Source: an uncultured Planctomycetales bacterium (lineage in GTDB: Bacteria > Planctomycetota > Planctomycetia > Isosphaerales > Isosphaeraceae). From it: a DNA stretch of 34,940 bases. The first letter of the stretch is position 1. Every line of letters begins with the position of its first letter. The DNA lies in NCBI GenBank assembly GCA_903926465.1, contig CAIYJE010000026.1, positions 1 to 34,940 on the forward strand, written 5' to 3'. The position numbers and the translations under genes were made by a program. This document shows positions 8,869 to 16,864 of the stretch, one piece after another. The notes under the pieces were generated by a model. That model had not been told where the DNA came from and ran no database searches. It was given only the letters and a program-made list of their open reading frames with translations.

Positions 8869-10182
8869 ATGGCGCGAACGGGCCGGATGGATCTCTTCGA
8901 TCGCTTTGAAGACGAAGAAGCGGAAGCCGAACGGGCAGAAAGCCGTGTGGCCCATGCCGATGCGCCTCTGGCCGAGCGGATGCGTCCGCGTACGCTGGCC
9001 GAGTACGTGGGGCAGGGGCATGTGGTTGGCCCTGGCCGATTGCTCGGGCGGTTACTGCAAGGGGGGCGGCTTCCCTCATTGATCCTTTGGGGCCCGCCCG
9101 GTAGCGGCAAGACAACTCTGGCCCGCCTGCTGGCCGATACCAGCGATGCGCGGTTCATCTCGCTCTCGGCGGTCCTTTCTGGGGTCAAGGAACTTCGTGA
9201 GTCCATTGCCGAGGCCCGCACCGTTCGCGCACGTGGGAAGCGAACCCTGCTGTTTATTGATGAAATTCACCGGTTCAACAAAGCCCAGCAAGATGCGTTG
9301 CTGCATGCCGTGGAAGACGGCACAGTAACGTTGATTGGTGCGACCACCGAGAACCCGTCGTTTGAGGTGATCAGTGCGCTACTATCACGCGCACGCGTGG
9401 TAACGCTGGAAGCCCTTTCCGTTGCCGAGATTTCCGGCCTGGTTCGGCGCGCGATTGAAGATGGTGAGCGTGGCCTGGCGAACCTGCGCCCCGAACTTAC
9501 GGATGCGCTAATTGAGAAGCTGGCGACCTCGGCCGGCGGTGATGCCCGGGTGGCGTTGGGGGCGCTGGAAGACTCGGTACTCGCCACCGAACCCGATGCT
9601 GAGGGGCGGCGGGCGGTGGAAGAGCGAACGCTGGGCGATGCGCTTGGACGCGCGCGGTACGCGTATGACAAGCAGGGGGAGAATCATTACAACCTGGCCT
9701 CTGCGCTGATCAAGTCGATCCGCAACAGTGACGCCAACGCCGCGGTGTACTGGCTGGCGCGGTTGGTGGAAGGTGGCGCCGACCCAATGTTCATCGCGCG
9801 ACGGCTTTGCATCTTGGCGTCTGAAGATGTGGGCCTGGCAGATCCGCAGGCGATCTCTCAGGCGGCGGCCGCGGCCCAGATTACCCACCTGATTGGCTTC
9901 CCAGAGGCGCTTTACCCGCTAACCCAGGCCACGATCTACCTGGCGCGGGCGCCCAAGTCGAACCTGATGAAGCGGGCGTTCCATGCAGCTGCGGCTGATG
10001 CTGCGGCCACCGCGCGTGAACCGGTACCGTTGCACTTGCGCAACGCAGTCACCCCCTTGATGAAACAGCAGGGCTACGCCGAGGGGTACCGCTACGTGCA
10101 TAACGATCCCCAAGCCCCTGGACAAATGCCCTGCCTGCCGGAATCTTTGATAGGTCGGGAGTATCTGGATGAGAAGGAGTGA
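8869..10182 (+). CDS. rarA: Replication-associated recombination protein A (AAA+ ATPase)
   Basis: At 437 residues it has the normal length of RarA/MgsA/WRNIP1 proteins, which act at stalled replication forks together with SSB. The AAA+ module shows Walker A GPPGSGKT (75-82), Walker B LLFIDEIH (127-134), sensor 1 GATTEN (157-162) and the SRAR arginine finger region (about 173-176). The C-terminal MgsA oligomerisation domain begins near YDKQGENHYNLASALIKS and holds SEDVGLADP. The start at 8869 has GAGGA nine bases upstream; an ATG at 8887 (MDLFDRF) resembles the start of many homologues and is the main alternative. The stop lies two bases from the stop of the convergent DUF1501 gene. Confidence 0.94.
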   Translation: MARTGRMDLFDRFEDEEAEAERAESRVAHADAPLAERMRPRTLAEYVGQGHVVGPGRLLGRLLQGGRLPSLILWGPPGSGKTTLARLLADTSDARFISLSAVLSGVKELRESIAEARTVRARGKRTLLFIDEIHRFNKAQQDALLHAVEDGTVTLIGATTENPSFEVISALLSRARVVTLEALSVAEISGLVRRAIEDGERGLANLRPELTDALIEKLATSAGGDARVALGALEDSVLATEPDAEGRRAVEERTLGDALGRARYAYDKQGENHYNLASALIKSIRNSDANAAVYWLARLVEGGADPMFIARRLCILASEDVGLADPQAISQAAAAAQITHLIGFPEALYPLTQATIYLARAPKSNLMKRAFHAAAADAAATAREPVPLHLRNAVTPLMKQQGYAEGYRYVHNDPQAPGQMPCLPESLIGREYLDEKE

Positions 10183-10184
10183 GA

Positions 10185-11606
10185 CTACCCAATCGAGCGG
10201 TCGAACAGGGGGGCGATTGGGCTGCCCTTGCAGAGCTGAATCGGGCGCTGAAGGCGGTCGTGAAGTTCAATCTCAGGGTCGATGCCAAGCACCTTGTAGA
10301 TGGTGGCGGCGAAATCGGCAGACGAGTACGCGGTACTCGCGGGGTAGGCACCCATCCGGTCAGACTGACCAATTACCTGGCCGCCTTGTACGCCAGCGCC
10401 GGCAAACGCGGCTGAGAAGCAGGCCGACCAGTGGTCGCGGCCGTCGGGAGTGTTGTTATTGCCGGTCGAGGATCCAATCTTGGGCGTTCGGCCGAACTCG
10501 CCCGTGACCACAACCAGGGTGTCATCCAGCATGCCGTGGCTGGCCAGATCGTCCAGCAAGGCGGAAACACCGCGATCGGTCGGCGGTAGCAGCCTGTCTT
10601 TGAGCGATTTGAAGTTGCCTGAGTGGGTGTCCCAAGTCTGAACCCGGCCCATATTCACCTGCACCACAGGAACCCCAGCCTGCACAAGGCGACGGGCCAG
10701 CAGCAAAGACTGGCCGAACATGTGCCGCCCGTATTTATCTCGGGTGCGCGGGTCTTCATTCTGAATCTCAAACGCCCGGGCAACCTTGCCAGAGGACAGC
10801 AGATTGAAGGCCACCTCACGCTGGCCCGAAAGGGCATCCTTGGTGGTGTTGGATCGGTTGACCGCCTCGCCCCAGGCCTCTTGCTGGGCAGAGATCTCGT
10901 CGAGCAAGTTCCTGCGCCGATCGACCCGTTCTACGCTGAACCCATCGGGCAGCCGAAGGTTATCCTCACGGAATCCTGAGGAGTTTGGGTCTTTACGGAT
11001 CTGCCAGGGGTCATGCTTGGGCCCCAGAAAGCCAGCGTTCTGCCCGGGCCAGAGCAGGGGCCCCTCCATGAGATAGGTGGGGAGCATCACGCCCGAGGGA
11101 ACCCCGTCTGCGCGGGGGCGAATGGCGTTCAGGGCACCGGCGTAGCAGGGGTAATCGTCTCGCGAGGCTATCTTGTCAAAGAAGGCGCCGGGCTGCGGGT
11201 GGCCTGTTAACAACTGGTGAGTGGCGTTCAGGTGGTTGGTGTGCTGGTGCGAGAACGTGCGAACAATCGCCAGCTTATCGGTGCGTGCCGCCAGGCCGGG
11301 CAGGTGCTCACAAATCTGGATCCCTGGGGCATTGGTGGCAACCGGCTTGAACTCACCCCGGATCCCCTCGGGGGCGTCCGGCTTCATGTCAAACGAGTCC
11401 AGATGGCCCAGCCCACCGGTGAGAAAAACCAGGATCACAGATTTGGGGGTGGAGGTTCGAACAGAACCAGCCGCTAGCGATGCGGCAGCACGGCCCTGCA
11501 AAACCGAGCCCGCCGTCAGCCCCAGCAGGCCCGAAAACCCTACCTGCAGGAACTCGCGGCGCACGATGCCACAGCCATGCCAGTGTTCGTGCGTCATGAG
11601 TTTCAT
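10185..11606 (-). CDS. Tat-exported DUF1501 protein
   Basis: About 473 residues. The N-terminus has a twin-arginine signal (RREFLQVGFSGLLGL), followed by the DUF1501 fold, a sulfatase/alkaline phosphatase-related domain. Visible family features are the strand ending in FLTGGLGHLDSFDMKPDAP, the GQSLLLARRLVQAGVPVVQV helix, the conserved GEFGRTPK and GRDHWSACFS, and the terminal IAPLF. DUF1501 proteins are very numerous in Planctomycetes and usually sit beside a DUF1549/DUF1553 cytochrome-like partner; no such partner is next to this copy. Function is not established experimentally for the family as far as I know. Start ATG 11606 or ATG 11597; the region has GGGGG just upstream. An in-frame extension to 11675 is unlikely because it would place 23 polar residues ahead of the Tat signal. 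Confidence 0.92.
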   Translation of the reverse strand: MKLMTHEHWHGCGIVRREFLQVGFSGLLGLTAGSVLQGRAAASLAAGSVRTSTPKSVILVFLTGGLGHLDSFDMKPDAPEGIRGEFKPVATNAPGIQICEHLPGLAARTDKLAIVRTFSHQHTNHLNATHQLLTGHPQPGAFFDKIASRDDYPCYAGALNAIRPRADGVPSGVMLPTYLMEGPLLWPGQNAGFLGPKHDPWQIRKDPNSSGFREDNLRLPDGFSVERVDRRRNLLDEISAQQEAWGEAVNRSNTTKDALSGQREVAFNLLSSGKVARAFEIQNEDPRTRDKYGRHMFGQSLLLARRLVQAGVPVVQVNMGRVQTWDTHSGNFKSLKDRLLPPTDRGVSALLDDLASHGMLDDTLVVVTGEFGRTPKIGSSTGNNNTPDGRDHWSACFSAAFAGAGVQGGQVIGQSDRMGAYPASTAYSSADFAATIYKVLGIDPEIELHDRLQRPIQLCKGSPIAPLFDRSIG

Positions 11607-11825
11607 GCCCCCTACGGTCGAAATTGTTGAATCTCCATTGAATTTAGCCGCTCGGCGGTCGCTCGACAAGCGCAAGCAACCATAACCTGAGCACGCGTGT
11701 GATGTTTATTTGAATTGCCCAGTTTGCCTAAATTTTGAATTCTAGGATTTATGCGGTAAGTTGAAGGGATTGTCCTCCACTTTGCATTGGCAGCTCTTGA
11801 AGAGACTTCCCTGGAGAATTGCATC

Positions 11826-12356
11826 ATGACCAGGCCATTCGGCCGATTCATTTGCGCCGCTGCGCTGCTTGGGGCAACCCAGGCTTGGGCCCAGCAGCCC
11901 ACGGTTTCCAACGTACCCCAGCGCGGCACGGTGGTTGGAAACGGGGTAGCACCCGTGGTTCGCACCCAGGTTGCCGGCACGCCGGTTGTGGGAACGCAGG
12001 TCATTGGCTCGCCCGTGGTCGGTTCCCAGGTTGTGGGTGGCCAGGTCATCGGTGCCCCGGTTACGGGGGCGTATTACGGTGAGCAGGTCAATGTTTATGG
12101 CGCACCCTGGAGCACCGGCGGCATTTCAACCTACCCCATTGCTCCGGTTTACGGCTCCACAGACCTTCCCAGCGGTTTCACCTACAGCTACTACGGTTCC
12201 TGGACCAATCAGCCTCGGGTTTACCAGTCTTACGGCCCGGCCGATCCCTACCCGTTCTACGGCCAGCCTTACGGCCACGCCTATGATCGCTACACCTGGT
12301 CCGCCATGAGCGGAGAGAACCGGCTGGCCCGGTACTTCTATCCCCCAGTTCCCTGA
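11826..12356 (+). CDS. Small secreted protein with decapeptide repeats
   Basis: This 176-residue protein of unknown family has a signal peptide (residues 1-22, likely cut after AWA). Residues 43-82 are four near-copies of a 10-residue unit of the form PVVGTQVIGS, rich in Val and Gly. The rest (83-176) is rich in Tyr, Pro, Gly and Ser (SYYGSW, YPFYGQPYG) with no Cys. Composition suggests a structural or adhesive exported protein rather than an enzyme. The start is ATG 11826, chosen for GGAGAA seven to eight bases upstream and the immediate signal peptide. It is monocistronic: a strong hairpin follows at 12384-12420. No function can be assigned. Confidence 0.8.
   Translation: MTRPFGRFICAAALLGATQAWAQQPTVSNVPQRGTVVGNGVAPVVRTQVAGTPVVGTQVIGSPVVGSQVVGGQVIGAPVTGAYYGEQVNVYGAPWSTGGISTYPIAPVYGSTDLPSGFTYSYYGSWTNQPRVYQSYGPADPYPFYGQPYGHAYDRYTWSAMSGENRLARYFYPPVP
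11952..12071 (+). repeat. Four tandem 30-bp coding repeats
   Basis: Within the small secreted protein, four successive 30-bp units encode PVVRTQVAGT, PVVGTQVIGS, PVVGSQVVGG and QVIGAPVTGA. They differ mainly at third codon positions and at the last residue, so they have been kept by selection on the protein for some time rather than being fresh slippage copies. Confidence 0.75.
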
Positions 12357-12383
12357 TCAACTGGGTTGAGCCCTGAAAAATCA

Positions 12384-12420
12384 AACAGGCCGGCTCGCGG
12401 GTTCCGCGGTCCGGCCTGTT
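12384..12420 (+). terminator. Strong hairpin, probable terminator of the repeat-protein gene
   Basis: AACAGGCCGG (12384-12393) pairs perfectly with CCGGCCTGTT (12411-12420), and the loop continues the stem with CGCGG (12396-12400) and CCGCG (12404-12408). The 3' side runs into TTGCTTTGATCT, a modest U-tract. It lies 28 bases after the stop at 12356. Confidence 0.65.
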
Positions 12421-12443
12421 GCTTTGATCTCGCCAGCGTATGG

Positions 12444-12538
12444 GCGGTTCACGAATCGGTTGCACTGAGAGGCGATTTCAAAACCTGGGACGGGCACCTT
12501 GCAGGCCCGGAGCCAGTCCCGGTTTTGAAACGGCTTCT
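12444..12538 (+). repeat. 95-bp intergenic repeat, copy 2
   Basis: This is the partner of the element at 3426-3520. Its core is a better hairpin than copy 1: 12476-12491 pairs with 12516-12530 over 15 base pairs with one bulged T, and the loop holds a further GGGC/GCCC pairing. The first 21 bp (12444-12464) is inverted relative to copy 1, with the same 10-bp spacer to the core. It sits between two convergent genes (12356 and 12620). Confidence 0.75.
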
Positions 12539-12555
12539 GAGAAACAACCCCAAGA

Positions 12556-12575
12556 GACAGCCGGCGGCGGCTGTC
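12556..12575 (-). terminator. Hairpin downstream of the SMP-30 gene, possible terminator
   Basis: GACAGCCG (12556-12563) and CGGCTGTC (12568-12575) form an 8-bp perfect stem with a 4-base loop. On the minus strand it is followed by TCTTGGGGTTGTTTC, which is a weak U-tract, so termination is plausible but unproven. It lies 45 bases after the stop of the SMP-30 gene. Confidence 0.4.
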
Positions 12576-12619
12576 CCACCCGTGCAACCTAATCGTGAAT
12601 CGCGAATCTCGCTTCTAGA

Positions 12620-13684
12620 TTACTTTCCTTTGGTGGTCAGCTTCACCCGGCCCAGGAACATGTCGGCCGTGATGTAAAGGGTCGAGCCATCGTCGCCCCA
12701 GCCGCAGTTGGCCGTTGCCTCGCCGGTGGCAAAGGTGCCCAGGTGGGTGCCATCGGGGGCAAACACCAGCACGCCGCCAGGTCCGGTGGCAAACAGGTTG
12801 CCCGCGGTATCAACCTTCAGGCCGTCGGGGAGCCCTTTCTTGCCAGGCTGGTCTACCCACTTGGTCACATCGGCAAATACCCGGCCAGGGCCCACGGTCC
12901 CGTCTGCGTTCAGCGGGAACGCCATCCAGATCGCCTTTTCAGGGTCGGAGTTGGCCACGTACAGGGTCTTTTCGTCGGGCGAAAGGGCAATCCCGTTCGG
13001 CCGGCTCATCTCTTTGGTCAGCAGAGAGAGCTTGCCATCTTTGGAGATTCGGTAAACGCCCTGGAAGTTCAGTTCCCGGGCTGGGTCTTCAATTCCCTTC
13101 ACCAGGCCGTACGGTGGGTCTGTGAAGTAGAAGTTGCCGGCCGAGTCAAACACGCCGTCGTTTGGGCTGTTGAAGCGTTTGCCTTCAAACCGATCGGCCA
13201 GGGTCACGAATTCATCTTTGCCGTTCTGGCGGTTCAGGCGTGCCACACGCCGGTCGCCGTGCTGCATCAGCACCAGGTCGCCACTGGCTGATCTTGCCAG
13301 GCCGTTTGAGCCAGGCTCGCCCGTGCGTGAGGTGGCTCCGGTGTAGCCGCTGGGCTTGAGCCAGGGCTTGGCTCCAAAGGTGCCTGGCTTCCACTGGTAA
13401 ACCGTGTTCAGCGGGACGTCTGAGAAGAGCAGGGAGCCGCCGTCGAGGTTGGGCATCCAAACCGGGCCTTCTGCCCAGTCAAACCCCATGGCAAGCTTTT
13501 CAACCTTGGCGTTATTGGGGACCAGGGCATCGAACCGGGGGTCGAGCCGCTCGATGGTGCCGAGCGCCTCGTAGGTGGTCGCCGGCCGGGGCGGAGCAAT
13601 GTCCTGGGCTGGGCTAGAGATCGCTCGGCCCGCAATCAAAAGGAACGCCCAGGCGCACAGGGGACGTGAGATGTGTAGGATCAT
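12620..13684 (-). CDS. Secreted SMP-30/gluconolactonase/LRE family protein
   Basis: This 354-residue protein has a signal peptide (about 1-27, core AWAFLLIAGRAISS) and a six-bladed beta-propeller of the SMP-30/luciferin-regenerating enzyme type. The metal-site signatures are visible in order: AEGPVW (the first Glu ligand), FNSPND with the structural Asn, RPNGIAL, and LPDGLKVD with the catalytic Asp. Characterised relatives hydrolyse sugar lactones; planctomycetes carry many exported versions of unknown substrate. ATG 13684 has GAGG about 10 bases upstream. Its downstream region holds a hairpin and repeat copy 2, and it converges on the small repeat protein gene. Confidence 0.9.
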   Translation of the reverse strand: MILHISRPLCAWAFLLIAGRAISSPAQDIAPPRPATTYEALGTIERLDPRFDALVPNNAKVEKLAMGFDWAEGPVWMPNLDGGSLLFSDVPLNTVYQWKPGTFGAKPWLKPSGYTGATSRTGEPGSNGLARSASGDLVLMQHGDRRVARLNRQNGKDEFVTLADRFEGKRFNSPNDGVFDSAGNFYFTDPPYGLVKGIEDPARELNFQGVYRISKDGKLSLLTKEMSRPNGIALSPDEKTLYVANSDPEKAIWMAFPLNADGTVGPGRVFADVTKWVDQPGKKGLPDGLKVDTAGNLFATGPGGVLVFAPDGTHLGTFATGEATANCGWGDDGSTLYITADMFLGRVKLTTKGK

Positions 13685-13818
13685 CTTGTGGCAGCCTCAT
13701 GGTTTAGAGAGAACATGACCCGGGGCAGGTAGGAGGTCAGGCTATCTTGCCAGCCAGGCCAGAGCAACAGCCCACCACCCCGTTCCCCAAGGAATCAACC
13801 GCTCCACTGGGAGGATTC

Positions 13819-14517
13819 ATGGCCAGCACTAAACCGCGATTGATTGTACTTACCGGCGCAACTCGGGGCCTGGGCCGTGCCCTGGTCGGGCGATTTCATG
13901 AACTGGGCCACACGGTGGTTGGCTGTGGTCGTACTAAGCCGCTGGTGAACGAACTCAGAGCGGCATTTCCTGCGCCTCACCGGTTTGATGCGGTAGACGT
14001 TTCGGATGACGGCCAAGTGGCGGCCTGGGTTGGCTCTTGGCTTGCAGACCTGGGAGCGCCCGACCTGCTGATGAACAATGCCGCCCAGATTAACCACAAC
14101 AAGCCGGTCTGGGAGGTGTTGCCAGCCGAGATGGATCAGCTTTTGCAAACCAACGTCATGGGCGTGCTCAATGTGATCAGGCATGTGGTGCCGGCCATGA
14201 TCAAGCGAGATGCCGGCGTCATTGTGAACCTGAGTTCGTACTGGGGCCGATCCACGTCGCCAGGCGTGGGGCCTTATTGCGCCTCGAAATGGGCCATTGA
14301 GGGGTTAACCCGGGTGCTGGCTCAAGAGTTAACCGGCCAGGTGGCCGCCGTGCCCGTGAACCCTGGAATTATTGATACCGAGATGTTGAGAACCTGCTTT
14401 GGTGCCTCGGCCGGACGTTACATTGGCGCCGAGGAATGGAGCCATGTGGCGGCGCCGTTCTTGCTGGAACTGGGCCGGGCCCACAATGGCAAGCCGGTCA
14501 CCGTGCCCGGTCAGTAG
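13819..14517 (+). CDS. SDR family oxidoreductase
   Basis: This classical short-chain dehydrogenase has 232 residues. The cofactor motif is TGATRGLG (12-19), NNAA stands at 86-89 in place of the usual NNAG, and the catalytic residues are Ser140, Tyr153 and Lys157 (SS then YCASK). NPGIIDTEM follows, the usual nicotinamide-side loop. GRT after the second strand favours NADP(H). Start ATG 13819 is chosen for GGGAGGA three bases upstream; a longer frame from TTG 13747 lacks support. The substrate cannot be predicted. It stands alone, followed by an inverted-repeat intergenic element. Confidence 0.9.
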   Translation: MASTKPRLIVLTGATRGLGRALVGRFHELGHTVVGCGRTKPLVNELRAAFPAPHRFDAVDVSDDGQVAAWVGSWLADLGAPDLLMNNAAQINHNKPVWEVLPAEMDQLLQTNVMGVLNVIRHVVPAMIKRDAGVIVNLSSYWGRSTSPGVGPYCASKWAIEGLTRVLAQELTGQVAAVPVNPGIIDTEMLRTCFGASAGRYIGAEEWSHVAAPFLLELGRAHNGKPVTVPGQ

Positions 14518-14539
14518 AAGAGCCGGGCGAACCTAATTC

Positions 14540-14710
14540 ACCACAGAGACACAGAGAACACGGAGATGATACGGAGGTGAGTAAGAGAATCAAAAATCTC
14601 AAATAACGATGAGTGCCAGTTCACGATTCTCTGCCGTGGAACAAGACACCAACCACTTTCTTCTCAATCGTTCTCTCTGTGTCCTCTGCGTCTCTGTGCT
14701 CAGAATTCTT
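14540..14710. repeat. Intergenic inverted-repeat element (CACAGAG type)
   Basis: The 340-base gap between the SDR and the first porin contains an A/G-rich arm (14540-14565, with CACAGAGACACAGAG) and, about 110 bases on, an imperfect reverse complement (14672-14698, with TCTCTGTGTCCTCTG). Together they form long imperfect terminal inverted repeats around a non-coding middle. This has the look of a small non-autonomous or palindromic intergenic element; similar CACAGAG-type sequences occur between genes of many environmental bacteria, as I recall. No transposase is nearby. Confidence 0.55.
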
Positions 14711-14815
14711 GTCCTGGACTTGCCCGGCTCTCTTTCCTATCCGGAATAACTGCTCCAGGCGGAACCAGGAGTCGATATTTGGAAAAAGCGGAATATTCCA
14801 GGTCAAAACCGTAGC

Positions 14816-14835
14816 GAGTCCTGATGGCAGGACTC
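14816..14835 (+). promoter_or_regulatory. Leader hairpin before the first porin
   Basis: GAGTCCTG (14816-14823) and CAGGACTC (14828-14835) form a perfect 8-bp stem with loop ATGG, 22 bases before the porin start. No T-tract follows, so it is not a terminator. A 10-bp palindrome GGAATATTCC is at 14790-14799. Either could affect expression of the porin; this is inference. Confidence 0.35.
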
Positions 14836-14857
14836 AACGTTCCGGCTGTCGACCAGG

Positions 14858-16585
14858 ATGGGGGCAGATTTGTTGACGCAGGCCAGCCGTCGAAAATGGG
14901 TTTCGAATGGCTTCCAGGCCAGGCGAAAGTGGAGCCTGCGACGGTGTGGTGGGTTACTGGTGGCTGGCGCGGGGCTGATAAGTCCTCTGGCGGCATTTGG
15001 CCAGGCCCCTGGAGAGTCGGCTGAGGTTCCATTGTCATCGGGACGAGTCATCAGCACGAGCGATTTCGAGGAACGGTTCAGGCGGCTGGAAGCCTTGTTA
15101 AACAAACAAGCTGAGCAAATTGGCAAGCAGTCTGAGCAAATCGATAAGCTCACAGGGGAAAACCAGAAACTGGTCGAGCAGGTTCGCGACCTCTCGGCCG
15201 GTGCCGTTCATCCAGATTCGAATTCACCGTTAGAATCGGTCATTCTTCCGTTGACGGATGCGTCGATCGGCGAAAATTCGGGTCTGTTCGGGCCACCGCC
15301 CACTTCTGGAGGACCTGGTTCTGCGCGTACTGCGCTGGATTCGCCCCGTTTCTCAGGAGCAGAGCCGGATCCATCCATCATGAACCGGCCGTATCTGACC
15401 GGTTTGTATGACAATGGGTTTGTCCTGGTCGCGCCCGTTGATAAACAAAAGACGCCGTTTGCGCTCAAGCTGAATATCTCAACACAGATGCGTTACACCG
15501 GCTTTTACAGATCGGTGGATCACTGGACCGATAGCGCGGGGAATGTGTGGCCGGTGTTTAACCGAGGCTACTTCGCGCTCAACCGAAACAGCTTCAGCTT
15601 CAGTGGGTTCGCGTTCTCGCCCAACTTCCAGTACAACGTCTCGGTTTTCAGCACGTCGGCGACCAATCAGACGATCGCCATGGGGGCCCTGAAGTATGTA
15701 TTCGACCCTGGTCTGGCGTTAAATGCGGGCTATTACAAGGTGCCCGGCACGCGTGAGTGGATGGAACCGCTGCAGCAGATGGGTGTAGACCGGACGATGT
15801 CCAACACCTTCTTCCGGCCGAACGTCAGTCCAGGCGTGTGGCTGAGTGGAGAACCCCTGGAGGGGCTTCACTACCTGGCTGGAATCTTCAATGACTACAA
15901 CTCATTGGCCAGCAATGCGTTTCGCACAAACACGAACATGACGTACGCGGCGAACGCCTGGTGGGAGCCACTGGGTGAATTTGGCCCTGGTTACGCGGAT
16001 GCCACAGATCATGAGAATCTGGTCATGCGAACTGGGTCGAGCGTGGTCTTCTCTCGCGCCCGACCTTCGCCCAACCCGAACCCATTTGAAACCAACCCGG
16101 AAAATACGGTCCTGAGGCTCTCGGACGGTACACCGGTCTATTTGCCGAACGCCCTTGGGCCGGGAATCAACGTGAACGCGACCGACGTTCTGCTGTACTC
16201 CTATGATCTTGCGTTCAAGTATCGGGGTTTCAGCCTGAGCGGCGAATACTATGCACGCTGGCTGTTCGATCTGGGAACCTCCAAGGGAGCGATTCCCGCT
16301 GCCTATACGACCATTTTTGATACCGGAGGGCTGGCTCAGGTTTCGGCTTCACTGGTGCCCAGGCATCTGGATGTTTTTGCCAGAACATCGGGAGTTTTTG
16401 GGGCATTTGGAGAAGGCACTGAGTACGGTGGCGGCCTGAACTGGTACATTCGCGGCAACCAGCGATTGCGCGCGACGGCCGAGGCCAAGCGAATCAATCA
16501 CTCATCCGCGAGTAATGTTCTATCCGGTTACTTCGCCGGCCAGACTGGCACCTTGCTCCAGTTACAGCTCCAGACTGATTTTTGA
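14858..16585 (+). CDS. OprO/OprP-like porin with N-terminal coiled coil (paralogue 1)
   Basis: A 575-residue outer membrane protein. A long basic n-region (RRKWSLRRCGG) and the hydrophobic core LLVAGAGLISPLAAFG form a signal peptide, cut near residue 48. A heptad coiled coil follows (about residues 67-112, repeats of KQAEQIGKQSEQIDKL), then a linker rich in Pro/Gly/Ser, then a beta barrel from about residue 185 onward with LKLNISTQMRYTGF and RNSFSFSGFAFSPNFQYNV, typical of phosphate-selective porin O/P. The chain ends LLQLQLQTDF, a C-terminal beta signal with terminal Phe as recognised by BamA. It probably lets anions or small solutes through, and the coiled coil may trimerise or span to the cell wall. 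ATG 14858 has only AGG in front. A close paralogue follows directly. Confidence 0.85.
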   Translation: MGADLLTQASRRKWVSNGFQARRKWSLRRCGGLLVAGAGLISPLAAFGQAPGESAEVPLSSGRVISTSDFEERFRRLEALLNKQAEQIGKQSEQIDKLTGENQKLVEQVRDLSAGAVHPDSNSPLESVILPLTDASIGENSGLFGPPPTSGGPGSARTALDSPRFSGAEPDPSIMNRPYLTGLYDNGFVLVAPVDKQKTPFALKLNISTQMRYTGFYRSVDHWTDSAGNVWPVFNRGYFALNRNSFSFSGFAFSPNFQYNVSVFSTSATNQTIAMGALKYVFDPGLALNAGYYKVPGTREWMEPLQQMGVDRTMSNTFFRPNVSPGVWLSGEPLEGLHYLAGIFNDYNSLASNAFRTNTNMTYAANAWWEPLGEFGPGYADATDHENLVMRTGSSVVFSRARPSPNPNPFETNPENTVLRLSDGTPVYLPNALGPGINVNATDVLLYSYDLAFKYRGFSLSGEYYARWLFDLGTSKGAIPAAYTTIFDTGGLAQVSASLVPRHLDVFARTSGVFGAFGEGTEYGGGLNWYIRGNQRLRATAEAKRINHSSASNVLSGYFAGQTGTLLQLQLQTDF

Positions 16586-16637
16586 CGTGTGAGTATGGCC
16601 CTCACCGCGCCTGAGGCCTGAATCAGCGTCTGCTTTG

Positions 16638-16656
16638 CCTGAAAAACTATTTCAGG
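16638..16656 (+). promoter_or_regulatory. Hairpin between the porin genes
   Basis: CCTGAAA (16638-16644) and TTTCAGG (16650-16656) form a 7-bp stem with a 5-base loop, 53 bases after the first porin's stop. No T-tract follows. It may be a processing or weak attenuation site between the two porin genes. Confidence 0.3.
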
Positions 16657-16864
16657 TGGAATAACCGGTCGATAAAGAACATTATGCATCGTTTCCGAAG
16701 AATGCTGGTGCACACGCCCTTTTACGGGATGGCATCCAGGTTCTGTGTGTTGTGGGCAGGCCGTTGAGCCAACCTGCCGGCCCCGCAGATGCCGAAGACA
16801 ACTCAAGGCTTCATGACGAGTGGAGAGGACAGGGTCCGGTTGATGTACGTGCATTTTCTACTTC

